Shown: positions 1-7,004, counted from the first letter of the stretch. The stretch is 14,420 nucleotides of DNA from Oscillospiraceae bacterium (GCA_900752435.1 CAADVD010000048.1:1-14420), one strand, 5' to 3'. The notes: generated from the letters alone by a model not told the origin. Numbers and translations: made by a program.

Positions 1-353
1 CATCCCGCGCGGGCCAGTTTGACCATCTGATGAATGGAATTGGAGAAAACATAACGGCTGGCAAAAATGGTTTCCCCCTGCCGATACAGCGGCCCCCAAT
101 GCTGCATATAGCCAGCATAGCGGTCAGCCGCGTAAAAGGTAGACGCGGCATAAGCGTTGACATCGTCGGCGTTCTCCGAAAATTCACCGTTTAAATACAT
201 GCGCACCAACGTGGAGGAGGGCTTTTCGTAATCGGGATAAGAAATCAGCTCGGCGCCGCCGGGCAGTTCCTTTAAACGCTCCCACAAAAGCTGAGCCTGC
301 GTGGACTTTCCGCTTCCGTCTAAGCCGTCGATGACAATGAGTTTTCCGCGCAT
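1..353 (-). CDS. tmk: Thymidylate kinase-type P-loop kinase, N-terminal part (cut by window edge)
   Basis: This is the first 117 codons of a dTMP kinase-like protein, which would phosphorylate dTMP to dTDP in the cytoplasm for DNA synthesis. The protein opens with MRGKLIVIDGLDGSGKSTQ, so the Walker A loop GLDGSGKST sits at residues 10-18, where Tmk has it. Further on are a DRYAGYM segment and SRYVFSNSIHQM, which occupies the position of the family's DRY/SS/AYQ substrate motif but differs from the classic wording. It may therefore be the divergent second dTMP-kinase-like type or a related nucleoside kinase. The ATG at 353 has a GGAGGA ribosome binding site just upstream on the minus strand. 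The C-terminus, with the lid region, lies outside the window. Confidence 0.85.
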   Translation of the reverse strand, partial: MRGKLIVIDGLDGSGKSTQAQLLWERLKELPGGAELISYPDYEKPSSTLVRMYLNGEFSENADDVNAYAASTFYAADRYAGYMQHWGPLYRQGETIFASRYVFSNSIHQMVKLARAG

Positions 354-391
354 GAGGAGTCCTCCGTTCCTTGGTCTTTACATACTTTTTT

Positions 392-397
392 ATTGTA
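392..397 (-). promoter_or_regulatory. Possible -10 box for the kinase gene
   Basis: On the minus strand a TACAAT hexamer lies about 40 bases upstream of the kinase start codon. No good -35 box is seen at 16-18 bases (the best is a T-rich stretch around 415-420), so this is a weak promoter call based only on the -10 match and position. Confidence 0.35.
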
Positions 398-410
398 TCA
401 TAAAACAAAA

Positions 411-450
411 GAAAAAAACATAGATTTTTTTCGGATTTGGTAAATCTATG
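411..450 (-). terminator. AT-rich hairpin followed by a T-run, upstream of the kinase gene
   Basis: CATAGATTT at 419-427 pairs perfectly with AAATCTATG at 442-450 around a 14-base loop. Read on the minus strand, the stem is followed at once by seven T residues (complement of 412-418). This is the layout of an intrinsic terminator, but no minus-strand gene ends before it. It could block antisense readthrough from the TraX side, act as an attenuator, or end a small transcript. The stem is AT-rich and may be weak. Confidence 0.4.
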
Positions 451-566
451 GGAATCGTTTCGGAATTCCGTGCTTCCCTGTTCAATTTCGACAAAGCGGA
501 CGTTTCTCCGCACCTTTTTCCCTCTCACCGCATAGGCTGAAACAGAATTCAAATGGAAACGGACGG

Positions 567-1184
567 ATGCGGATGATGGATTTTTTGCTGGTGCTGATTC
601 TGTCGTTTGATACGCTGCTGGCGTGTCTGGCTTACGGCGCAAAACAAATTAAGATTCCCTTTTTCTCCAAGCTGACGCTGGCTGTGGTGGGCACGCTGTT
701 CCTCAGCCTTTCCCTGCTGGGGCGGCATGCGCTGAGCGGTGTACTGTCCGAAGAAGTCATTCGGTGGATGGGATTTTCGGTTCTGCTCTTGCTGGCGCTG
801 ATGAATCTGGGGGAAAGCGCACTGAAAAAATGGGTGAGCCGGCATGTGCCAATGGAGCACTCTGTGAAATTCAACTGCGTGCGCTTTACGCTGAACGTCT
901 ACGTGGACAAAACCTGCGCGGATAAGGACTGTTCCAACACGCTGTCCGTACCGGAAGCGCTGTTTTTGGCTATTCCGCTTTCCATCGATTCACTGGTAAC
1001 GGGGCTGAGCATGGAATCCGGATGGATGCACAGCCTATTGTTAATTGGATGCAGTCTGCTGTGCGGACTGGGCAGTGCGTTTTTGGGAACCAAAGCAAGC
1101 GGACTGTTTCACAGCGGAGAAAAAGACCATTCGTGGATCTGCGGTATTCTGCTGTTGGGGATGGCAATCCTGAAACTGCGGTAA
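567..1184 (+). CDS. ytaF: YtaF-like sporulation membrane protein (MntP/YtaF superfamily)
   Basis: This is a 205-residue polytopic membrane protein, close to the usual YtaF length of about 210. Two halves each carry an Asp inside a membrane helix: LSFDTLLACLAYG (Asp15) and PLSIDSLVTGLS (Asp141), the duplicated pattern of the YtaF/MntP group. Between them the loop VDKTCADKDCSNTLSVPEA matches the Asp-rich central loop (AD-D-S--IS--EA) typical of YtaF rather than of the manganese exporter MntP. YtaF is linked to sporulation in Bacillus but its biochemical role is unsettled; metal transport is an inference from the superfamily. Starts at 567, 573 and 576 are all possible, with only a weak GGA-rich ribosome binding site nearby; the longest is given. 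It stands alone, divergent from the kinase, and ends at a strong terminator. Confidence 0.82.
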   Translation: MRMMDFLLVLILSFDTLLACLAYGAKQIKIPFFSKLTLAVVGTLFLSLSLLGRHALSGVLSEEVIRWMGFSVLLLLALMNLGESALKKWVSRHVPMEHSVKFNCVRFTLNVYVDKTCADKDCSNTLSVPEALFLAIPLSIDSLVTGLSMESGWMHSLLLIGCSLLCGLGSAFLGTKASGLFHSGEKDHSWICGILLLGMAILKLR

Positions 1185-1189
1185 GACAA

Positions 1190-1226
1190 AAAGGGAGAAC
1201 AACTTTGTCTTGTTGTTCTCTCTTTT
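1190..1226. terminator. Bidirectional intrinsic terminator
   Basis: GAGAACAAC at 1195-1203 pairs with GTTGTTCTC at 1212-1220 around an 8-base loop. The stem is extended by a flanking A-rich arm on the left and T-rich arm on the right. A-run and T-run on either side let it serve both the YtaF gene and the converging TraX gene, whose stop codon begins at 1229. Confidence 0.9.
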
Positions 1227-2006
1227 TTACCATTTAATCATCATCGCAAACACCGACAGCACCGCCAAATGCGCCGGATACACCGCATAGAAGCCATACT
1301 TCCAGCTCTTTCCCTTTTGTCCGTTGTAGAAATAACAGCACAGTGCCGCAAGCGCTACAAAGAGTATCTGTTTCCATCCGTGTATGTAAAAAATAGTTTC
1401 ATCCCATTGTAAATCGTTGTACAAGCAAGCGCCCCACAGTGCAATCGTCACACACTGCGCCCAACGCCAATGCCGCACAATAAAAAGCAATAGTATCAAC
1501 ACAATACCCATCCACGAATAGTCCACATCAAAGTAAAACCAATTAAGCTGAAGCCAGCGATAGACCAACAGCGGAATTACATACAGCACATGCAGAAGCG
1601 TCTTTACTTCCCGTCTTTTCCCGATGTCCAACAATTTTTCATAGCAGAAAATGATGTACATTGCCACCAAAAAAGTAAAGAACACATTCAAATAGCGAAT
1701 ATAGATATCAAACTGAATCAAGTGTAAATTGATCTGGTTGTGCATCAGCGCCAAATTGAATGGAATCTGCGAAATTACGCCAAAAATCAACATATTCCGC
1801 ATATACTTGGGCTTACTCCGCGTATGCTCCCACCCGTTAACCACCAAAAACGCATAGATCGGAAACGCCATTCGGCCAATGGTATGCATCCAGTCGATGA
1901 CTTCATAAGGAACGCCCAAATCGTAGGATGCATACCACAATACGGTTGCTGAATGGTCAATAATCATGGTAATAACTGCAATAATTTTTAAAACAAAAAC
2001 ACTCAT
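1227..2006 (-). CDS. TraX-family membrane protein
   Basis: This is a 259-residue polytopic membrane protein of the TraX family. Hallmarks are LKIIAVITMIIDHSA near the N-terminus (Asp17-His18), GRMAFPIYAFLVVNGWEHT (residues 44-62), a basic KYMRNMLIFGVISQIPFNL segment (67-85) and a C-terminal YPAHLAVLSV (243-252). TraX of the F plasmid acetylates the N-terminus of pilin, and the family resembles membrane acyltransferases. Chromosomal Firmicute members have no assigned substrate, so this is not evidence of conjugation. The ATG at 2006 has only a GGGGA-type ribosome binding site. It follows the Nif11-leader-like gene by 62 bases and probably shares its promoter. Transcription ends at the terminator shared with the YtaF gene. 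Confidence 0.87.
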   Translation of the reverse strand: MSVFVLKIIAVITMIIDHSATVLWYASYDLGVPYEVIDWMHTIGRMAFPIYAFLVVNGWEHTRSKPKYMRNMLIFGVISQIPFNLALMHNQINLHLIQFDIYIRYLNVFFTFLVAMYIIFCYEKLLDIGKRREVKTLLHVLYVIPLLVYRWLQLNWFYFDVDYSWMGIVLILLLFIVRHWRWAQCVTIALWGACLYNDLQWDETIFYIHGWKQILFVALAALCCYFYNGQKGKSWKYGFYAVYPAHLAVLSVFAMMIKW

Positions 2007-2036
2007 AAAACATCCCCAAACTCCCTTTTATCGTTC

Positions 2037-2067
2037 ATTTGCAATTTGCAATTTACAATTTGCAATT
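2037..2067. repeat. ATTTGCA heptamer array, copy A
   Basis: Four tandem 7-base units (ATTTGCA, ATTTGCA, ATTTACA, ATTTGCA) plus a trailing ATT. The whole 31 bases are identical, including the G-to-A variant in unit three, to the copy at 4201-4231. It sits between the leader-like gene and TraX. Confidence 0.9.
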
Positions 2068-2068
2068 C

Positions 2069-2347
2069 TTATCCCATCATCATAAGCTCCGCCATCACCA
2101 TCCCATAAGTGTCCTCCCAATCGTCCATCGGATACGTTGCCCCGCCGTTGCAGCTCTTGTGCAGATTCGAGTAAAACTCCTCCCCCTCTGCAAACAGCTC
2201 GCCAATGCTGACCGGATACCCCAACTCCGTTGCCCGTTTGCAGAAGGCGTCCATTGGATCCGCCGCCTGCTTTGTCTCCAGCATCGCCCGACGCAGCTTC
2301 GTATCCGTCCTTGCATCCTCCACCAATTGTTCCATTGTTCGTATCAC
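2069..2347 (-). CDS. Small Nif11-leader-like protein
   Basis: This is a 92-residue soluble acidic protein. The N-terminal half (EQLVEDARTDTKLRRAMLET, then FCKRATELGYPVSIGEL) follows the Nif11 helix-helix pattern of LVEDA--D--LR, an A/C--A-ELGY turn and a closing helix, as in leader peptides of some ribosomally made peptides. After this comes SCNGG-ATYPMDDW, with a Gly68-Gly69 pair where such leaders are often cleaved, leaving a 23-residue tail without Cys. No modification enzyme or peptidase-exporter is nearby, so the precursor role is unproven; it may simply be a small regulatory or housekeeping protein. The start is GTG at 2347, chosen because the AGAGGGGGA ribosome binding site at 2354-2362 is well placed for it and about 20 bases from the internal ATG at 2335. 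Confidence 0.65.
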   Translation of the reverse strand: MIRTMEQLVEDARTDTKLRRAMLETKQAADPMDAFCKRATELGYPVSIGELFAEGEEFYSNLHKSCNGGATYPMDDWEDTYGMVMAELMMMG

Positions 2348-2374
2348 ACCAATTCCCCCTCTTCTTTTTTCATC

Positions 2375-2404
2375 ATTATATTACAAATCCCTCCTATTTG
2401 TCCA
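2375..2404 (-). promoter_or_regulatory. Sigma-A-type promoter for the leader-like gene and TraX
   Basis: On the minus strand TGGACA (2404-2399; 5 of 6 to TTGACA) is separated by 18 bases from a perfect TATAAT (2380-2375). The predicted transcript starts about 20 bases before the GTG at 2347, just enough to hold the ribosome binding site. Confidence 0.65.
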
Positions 2405-2423
2405 CCGCCTTTTCTTGCAAACC

Positions 2424-2444
2424 ATTTGCAATTTGCAACTTGCA
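2424..2444. repeat. ATTTGCA heptamer array, degenerate copy B
   Basis: Three tandem units (ATTTGCA, ATTTGCA, ACTTGCA) followed by a partial ACTTTT. It lies between the divergent leader-like and SpoVB genes and is a shorter, decayed relative of the arrays at 2037 and 4201. Confidence 0.8.
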
Positions 2445-2524
2445 ACTTTTAAAACTTTTTTCCCATTCTTCCTCATATACATTTTTAAAGTACATTGGGT
2501 AAAGACATGGAAATGAGGAACGCT

Positions 2525-4051
2525 ATGAGAAAAACCAAACGATTTCTGCTCAACACATGTATTCTGACCGGCAGTACCCTGCTGTTACAATTGATTGCCG
2601 TGTTTTTTAACGCCTACCTCTCGCGTAAAATCGGCTCCTCCGGCGTGGGACTGTATCAGCTCATTCTGTCGGTGTATTCGTTTGCCGTCACGCTGGCCTC
2701 CTCCGGCATCAAGCTTGCCACCACACGCCTGATTGTGGAAGCCGACACCAAGCATCCGCCGGAATCCGCCAAAGCTGTGATGAAACGATGTTTGGGCTAT
2801 GCCTGCTGTTTTGGCCTGCTGGCCGGAACAGCGCTGTTCTGCGGCGCGGAATTCATCAGTGAACACTGGCTCCGCGATGCACGCACCCTGCTTTCCCTGC
2901 GCATTTTGGCGTGCAGTCTGCCGTTTCTGGCGATGTCGTCCTCGCTGTGCGGCTACTTCACCGCCATGCGCAAGGTCAGCCGCTTCGCCGGTACGCAGAT
3001 GGCGGAACAGCTTTTGCGCATCACGGTCACTGTGGGCATTCTGACAGTACTGCTTCCCAAAGGACTGACGTGGGCTTGCGCCGCTGTGGCCATCGGCGCC
3101 TGCTGCGGCGAATTGACGAGCTTTGTTGGACTCTTTTGCCTGTATCGCATAGAACTTGCACGAACCAAAAATCAAGCGTCCGCACGGCCGAAAAAGCCGC
3201 TTCGCCGCCTGCTGTCCATTGCCATTCCCGATGCGGTCAGTTCCTACGCGCGTTCGGCACTGGTAACCATCGAACATCTGCTGATTCCCACCGGACTGAA
3301 AAAAGCCGGTGCTACAAGCGAAGGCGCGCTGGCCGCTTACGGCGTGGTACAGGGCATGGTGCTTCCGGTGATTCTGTTTCCATCGGCACTGTTCAACGCG
3401 ATGGCCAATCTGCTGATTCCGGAAATCGCTGAGTATTACGAAAACAAGCAATTCCAGAAAATTGACACGGTGGTTACCAAGGTACTGCGCACCACATTTC
3501 TATTTTCCATCGGCGTCACCGGCGTGCTGTTTTGCTTTTCTGATGAACTGGGCATGGCGATTTACCACAACGAAGCGGCTTCGCACTACATTCGCATGCT
3601 GGCGCCGATCGTACCCGTCATGTACGCCGATACGGCGGTGGACGGCGTGCTGAAAGGCATGGGACAGCAGGTCAGTTCCATGCGCTACAACATCATTGAC
3701 GCATCCGTCAGCGTGGCGTTGGTGTATGTCCTGCTGCCGCGGTTTGCGATTGAGGGCTACATCATCACCATTTTTGTGACGGAAATTTTGAACTTCTATC
3801 TCAGCGTCGGCAAGCTGGTATCCATCACATCGTTCCACCTGAATATACTGGATGCGGTGTGCAAACCGCTGTTCTGCATCACTGGCTGTGTAGCGGTGAT
3901 GCAGTTGATTCTGCGCATCGGTTTGGCAAACGCGCCAATGGGGCTTTTGGCGGTGCTCGGCATCGGCGGAAGTCTGGTGCTGTACGCGATGGTGCTCAGA
4001 ATTTTTGTGCCGGAGGGAACGAAGGATTTGATTCGGCTGGTAAAAGCATAA
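2525..4051 (+). CDS. spoVB: SpoVB-type MOP flippase
   Basis: This is a 508-residue integral membrane protein of the polysaccharide/oligosaccharide flippase (MOP) superfamily, close to the 518 residues of Bacillus SpoVB. It opens with a basic stretch and a membrane helix leading to FFNAYLSRKIGSSGVGLYQL, the characteristic first motif of the SpoVB/YtgP group. Repeated hydrophobic helices follow, and LFNAMANLLIPEIAEYYE near the middle is also typical. Such proteins flip lipid-linked sugars or peptidoglycan precursors; SpoVB acts in spore cortex formation. Assignment to SpoVB rather than a vegetative paralogue is an inference, supported a little by the YtaF gene nearby. ATG 2525 is chosen because TGAGGA at 2514-2519 is correctly spaced; TTG 2495 and ATGs 2507 and 2513 lack a ribosome binding site. 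No clear promoter was seen. Confidence 0.82.
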   Translation: MRKTKRFLLNTCILTGSTLLLQLIAVFFNAYLSRKIGSSGVGLYQLILSVYSFAVTLASSGIKLATTRLIVEADTKHPPESAKAVMKRCLGYACCFGLLAGTALFCGAEFISEHWLRDARTLLSLRILACSLPFLAMSSSLCGYFTAMRKVSRFAGTQMAEQLLRITVTVGILTVLLPKGLTWACAAVAIGACCGELTSFVGLFCLYRIELARTKNQASARPKKPLRRLLSIAIPDAVSSYARSALVTIEHLLIPTGLKKAGATSEGALAAYGVVQGMVLPVILFPSALFNAMANLLIPEIAEYYENKQFQKIDTVVTKVLRTTFLFSIGVTGVLFCFSDELGMAIYHNEAASHYIRMLAPIVPVMYADTAVDGVLKGMGQQVSSMRYNIIDASVSVALVYVLLPRFAIEGYIITIFVTEILNFYLSVGKLVSITSFHLNILDAVCKPLFCITGCVAVMQLILRIGLANAPMGLLAVLGIGGSLVLYAMVLRIFVPEGTKDLIRLVKA

Positions 4052-4061
4052 AAGAACAACA

Positions 4062-4097
4062 AAATGGAGCGCCGGTTCTTCGCCGCACGCTCCATTT
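4062..4097 (-). terminator. Hairpin terminator, best suited to the aminopeptidase transcript
   Basis: AAATGGAGCG (4062-4071) pairs perfectly with CGCTCCATTT (4088-4097) around 16 bases. The T-rich tail lies on the minus-strand side (TTTTGTTGTTCTTTT), while the plus-strand side has no clean T-run. It therefore suits the M18 aminopeptidase gene, whose stop lies 144 bases upstream of it. Confidence 0.7.
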
Positions 4098-4122
4098 GTA
4101 AACATTTTCTAAATTTCACTTT

Positions 4123-4150
4123 AAAGTTGCACATTTGCGTGCAACTTTTT
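4123..4150 (+). terminator. Intrinsic terminator of the SpoVB-type gene
   Basis: AAAGTTGCAC (4123-4132) and GTGCAACTTT (4139-4148) form a perfect 10-bp stem with a 6-base loop, running directly into further T residues on the plus strand. This is a textbook rho-independent terminator about 70 bases after the SpoVB stop codon. Confidence 0.88.
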
Positions 4151-4200
4151 GCTGTTTTCGAGGGTATAGTGAAAGGGAAAAAGCTTATTGTTACACCATA

Positions 4201-4231
4201 ATTTGCAATTTGCAATTTACAATTTGCAATT
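4201..4231. repeat. ATTTGCA heptamer array, copy C
   Basis: Four tandem units (ATTTGCA, ATTTGCA, ATTTACA, ATTTGCA) plus ATT, identical over 31 bases to copy A at 2037-2067. It lies just after the stop codon of the M18 aminopeptidase, between that gene and the two hairpins. Confidence 0.9.
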
Positions 4232-4240
4232 TTGATCGCT

Positions 4241-5644
4241 TCATTCCGCATCCGCAAACGCTTTAAACGCCCGATAGGTCATATATACATCCAGCTTTGC
4301 GGTCACTTCAAACGGCGCGTGCATGGACAGCACCGGAACGCCGACGTCAATGACGTCCACATTCAGATTGGCAATGTACATGGCCACCGTTCCGCCGCCG
4401 CCTTGGTCAACCTTGCCCAGCTCGGCCATCTGCCATGTCACACCGGCATTGTCCAGCATACGGGTCACATCGCCGACAAATTCGGCGCGCGCATCCGACG
4501 TACCGCTCTTGCCGCGCGAACCCGTGTATTTGGTCAGCACAACGCCATAGTTGAGATAAGCCGCGTTGTTCTTTTCGTGTACTTCTGGGAATGTCGGGTC
4601 AAACGCCGCGTTGACGTCGGCGGACAGGCATTTTGAATGCGACAGCACCGTTCTGCCCTCCACGCCGTAAGGCTTGGCGAGGTCGGCAATGAAATATTTG
4701 AGATACGCGGAATTGAGACCGGTATTGCCGTCTGAGCCGATTTCTTCTTTGTCGGCAAAGATGGTCACCAGCGTGGTTTTGGGCGCGGTGCATTCGAGCG
4801 CCGCCATTAAGGACGTGTAAGCGCAAACGCGGTCGTCCTGTCCGTAAGAGCCGACCATACTGCGGTCAAAGCCGATGTCTTTCGCCTTGAATGCCGGTAC
4901 CATTTCCAGCTCGGCGGAGATGAGATCGCCCTCCACAATGCCGTATTTTTCATGCAGAATACGGGCGATGTTGAGTTTGACTTTTTCGCTGATGTCATCG
5001 TCCTTGAACGAAAGCGAACCAATCAAAATATTCAGCTCTTCGCCCTTGATGCCTTGGTGCAGAGGGCGTTTCACCTGCTCCTGCGCCAAATGCGGAAGCA
5101 AATCGGTCACGCAAAACACCGGATCGTTTTCGTCCTCACCGATGCAGACCTGCACCGAAGTGCCGTCACGTTTCATGATGACACCATGCAGCGACAACGG
5201 CATCGCTGTCCATTGGTATTTTTTGATGCCGCCGTAATAGTGCGTCTTAAACAGCGCAAGCTGTGCCTGCTCGTAAAGCGGACGCGGCTTTAAATCGAGA
5301 CGCGGGGAGTCGATGTGTGACGCGGCGATGTGCACGCCCTTTTCCATCGGCTCGGTGCCGATCACAGCCATAATCAACGCTTTGCCGCGGTTGTTGAGAT
5401 ACACTTTATCGCCCGGCGCATAGGCTTTGAACGGGTCGAAAGCGGCGTAACCATGTGCGTGTAGAAGCTTTACAATTTGCTCATTGACTTCGCGCTCTGT
5501 TTTGCCGTTGTCGAGAAAGGTTTTATACCCTTCGCAAAAGGCAAAGGCCGCGTCAATTTCTTCATCGCTTAGCGTTGCACCTAAGTTTTTGGGCTGAAAC
5601 AGCAAATCTTCCTGCAATTGTTTGCCTGCACTTTTTTCTGACAT
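4241..5644 (-). CDS. M18-family aminopeptidase
   Basis: This is a 467-residue cytoplasmic metallo-aminopeptidase that removes N-terminal residues from peptides using two metal ions. All M18 landmarks are present: AASHIDSPRLDLK (metal ligand His110), GQDDRVCA (bridging Asp around 270-271), ADKEEIGSDGNTG (catalytic and ligand Glu pair 300-301), CLSADVNAAFDP (ligand Asp343) and VLSMHAPFEV (ligand His442). The length matches the bacterial M18 group, and the protein looks intact. The ATG at 5644 follows a GAGG ribosome binding site by six bases. The gene is separated from the upstream lipoprotein gene by a terminator, so it probably has its own promoter, although none is clear. It is followed by heptamer array C and the hairpin at 4062-4097. 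Confidence 0.95.
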   Translation of the reverse strand: MSEKSAGKQLQEDLLFQPKNLGATLSDEEIDAAFAFCEGYKTFLDNGKTEREVNEQIVKLLHAHGYAAFDPFKAYAPGDKVYLNNRGKALIMAVIGTEPMEKGVHIAASHIDSPRLDLKPRPLYEQAQLALFKTHYYGGIKKYQWTAMPLSLHGVIMKRDGTSVQVCIGEDENDPVFCVTDLLPHLAQEQVKRPLHQGIKGEELNILIGSLSFKDDDISEKVKLNIARILHEKYGIVEGDLISAELEMVPAFKAKDIGFDRSMVGSYGQDDRVCAYTSLMAALECTAPKTTLVTIFADKEEIGSDGNTGLNSAYLKYFIADLAKPYGVEGRTVLSHSKCLSADVNAAFDPTFPEVHEKNNAAYLNYGVVLTKYTGSRGKSGTSDARAEFVGDVTRMLDNAGVTWQMAELGKVDQGGGGTVAMYIANLNVDVIDVGVPVLSMHAPFEVTAKLDVYMTYRAFKAFADAE

Positions 5645-5686
5645 AAAAACCTCATTTCTTCGCCGAACACAAAATTAAGGAGAATG

Positions 5687-5717
5687 CAAAACCGCCTTTC
5701 GGCGACAGGCGGTTTTG
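5687..5717. terminator. Intrinsic terminator closing the prfA/Sua5-CoaE/lipoprotein cluster
   Basis: AAAACCGCC (5688-5696) pairs with GGCGGTTTT (5708-5716) around an 11-base loop, just 10 bases past the lipoprotein stop codon. It reads as a terminator on either strand, though the T-runs are mainly inside the stem. Confidence 0.82.
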
Positions 5718-5726
5718 TCACCGGAA

Positions 5727-6311
5727 TCAATCAAAAGAAAAAGACTCCGGTACAATGGTTTTGAGTTCGTTCATCATGGCTACATACTCGTTGCACGCGT
5801 CCATATCGTCCGGATTGCCGCGCATATCGGTGACGCGCACCCAGATGGCCGTCTGACCGTTCTTTTCGCCCAGCTTTTCGCATGGAATGCTTCCTTCGTA
5901 TTCATCGGCATAGGTCTGGGAATCCACCAGCATCACGCCGAACAGCTTGCCGTCGTAGCCGGTATCGCGGGTTTCGTAAAACTTGGTGTACCAAACATTG
6001 ACGGCACCGTTTTCCTCCGTGGTCTGGGTGACTTTTCCGTTCCATTCCTTGGGCAGGGTGAGCGTAAACGTGACCGGTTCCGTCGATATGGTACTTTCGG
6101 CAAGCGGTGCTTGGGAAACAACCTCCGAAGTGTTGTCACCGGTGCTCGCATCGGAGGAGTTATTTTCAGAACCGGAAGATGTGCTTGTTTGAGACGAATC
6201 GCTGGCGGTATCTTTGGAAGCACTGTCTTCATCCTTGTTACAGCCAGCGAAGGTGGCCAGCAAGGCAACTGCCGCCGCGACGGACAGTAAGCCAATCCAT
6301 TTCTTTTTCAT
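5727..6311 (-). CDS. Predicted lipoprotein of unknown function
   Basis: This is a 194-residue secreted protein. It begins MKKKWIGLLS, followed by a hydrophobic stretch and a lipobox TFAGC, so Cys24 would be lipidated and anchored to the outer face of the membrane. Residues 25-75 form a Ser/Thr/Asp/Asn-rich flexible spacer. The C-terminal domain (about 78-194) alternates beta-like stretches, for example VTFTLTLPKEWNGKV, AVNVWYTKFYET and KLFGVMLVDSQTY; this resembles small domains seen in other clostridial lipoproteins, but I do not recognise a named family. It starts 30 bases after the lytic transglycosylase stop with a GGGAGGAAG ribosome binding site, so co-transcription is likely, which hints at an envelope role. 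Confidence 0.85.
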   Translation of the reverse strand: MKKKWIGLLSVAAAVALLATFAGCNKDEDSASKDTASDSSQTSTSSGSENNSSDASTGDNTSEVVSQAPLAESTISTEPVTFTLTLPKEWNGKVTQTTEENGAVNVWYTKFYETRDTGYDGKLFGVMLVDSQTYADEYEGSIPCEKLGEKNGQTAIWVRVTDMRGNPDDMDACNEYVAMMNELKTIVPESFSFD

Positions 6312-6341
6312 TTGTCTTCCTCCCTTTCCAACAGACCCTGC

Positions 6342-7004
6342 CTACTGAGATTGACCGGTCTGTTGATTTTCTTCGCGATAAATTTGTGTGTATTTGGAAT
6401 AATTATTGAGCACTTTTGTCACATAATGCGCAGTGTCGTCGTAAGGGATATAATCCAGCGTAACACCGTCGCTCGAATATTCCGGATTGCCAAGCCAATC
6501 GTTGACCGCGCTGCGTCCGGCATGATAAGCCGCCAGCACTTCCGTATACCCGTCAAATTCATCGATGAGATAGCCCAAAAAATAAGTACCGTAACGAATG
6601 CACAGTTCCGGATCGTATAAATCATCGTGTACGTATTGGCCGCTTTCTCCAAGCTTCCAGCTGATCCAGTCAAAGGTTTCCTCTGTAATCTGCATTAAGC
6701 CTTTGGCGTTGTTCTCGCTCACCGCATCCGGCTGAAAGCCGCTCTCCGTTTTAATCACGGCGTAAACGAGATTTTCCTCCACGCCGTATTCCTGGGCGTA
6801 TTTTTCCACATATTCCGAATAGGTGCGCGGATAGGCCACGTCTTCATAGAGCGGTACCATGTCCGGCCGAAATTCCATCAGAATGGGAATGATAATCAAA
6901 AGCGCCGCCAAAAATGCACAGGCACCCCAAACCCATGGACGAATGCGCGTCTTGCGGCGTCTGCGGTTATTCTTTTTTCGTTTGGTCTTGTTGGATGCAG
7001 TCAA
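6342..7004 (-). CDS. Membrane-anchored lytic transglycosylase (SLT family)
   Basis: This is a 220-residue enzyme that cleaves the MurNAc-GlcNAc bond of peptidoglycan. A very basic N-terminus (residues 8-22) precedes one membrane helix (about 23-43), so the catalytic domain faces outward. SLT motifs are IKTESGF with the catalytic Glu87, AKGLMQITEET (100-110), and AAYHAGRSAVNDWL (158-171), where the usual Asn of AYNAG is His. The start is TTG at 7004, 38 bases inside the 3' end of the Sua5-CoaE gene. An in-frame stop at 7011-7013 excludes a longer form, and the next Met is beyond the membrane helix. A loosely spaced AAGG-type ribosome binding site and the overlap suggest translational coupling. 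Adjacency of coaE and a lytic transglycosylase is common in Clostridia. Confidence 0.92.
   Translation of the reverse strand: MTASNKTKRKKNNRRRRKTRIRPWVWGACAFLAALLIIIPILMEFRPDMVPLYEDVAYPRTYSEYVEKYAQEYGVEENLVYAVIKTESGFQPDAVSENNAKGLMQITEETFDWISWKLGESGQYVHDDLYDPELCIRYGTYFLGYLIDEFDGYTEVLAAYHAGRSAVNDWLGNPEYSSDGVTLDYIPYDDTAHYVTKVLNNYSKYTQIYREENQQTGQSQ

Noticed and set aside
184..642. Open frame of 152 codons on the minus strand
   Set aside because: It spans the kinase start in another frame and the divergent promoter region; its composition is Arg/His-rich and shows no domain. It is a shadow of real genes.
1227..2006. Evidence of a conjugative element from TraX
   Set aside because: TraX-family genes are common on Firmicute chromosomes; no other transfer, relaxase or integrase gene is present.
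2037..2444. CRISPR-like array
   Set aside because: The units are seven-base tandem repeats without spacers, and no cas gene is present.
2495..2524. Earlier TTG/ATG starts for the SpoVB-type gene
   Set aside because: No ribosome binding site precedes 2495, 2507 or 2513, whereas ATG 2525 follows TGAGGA at a correct distance and matches the usual family N-terminus.
2585..3451. Open frame of 288 codons on the minus strand
   Set aside because: Antisense to the SpoVB-type gene, Gln/His/Gly-rich, without a ribosome binding site or domain.
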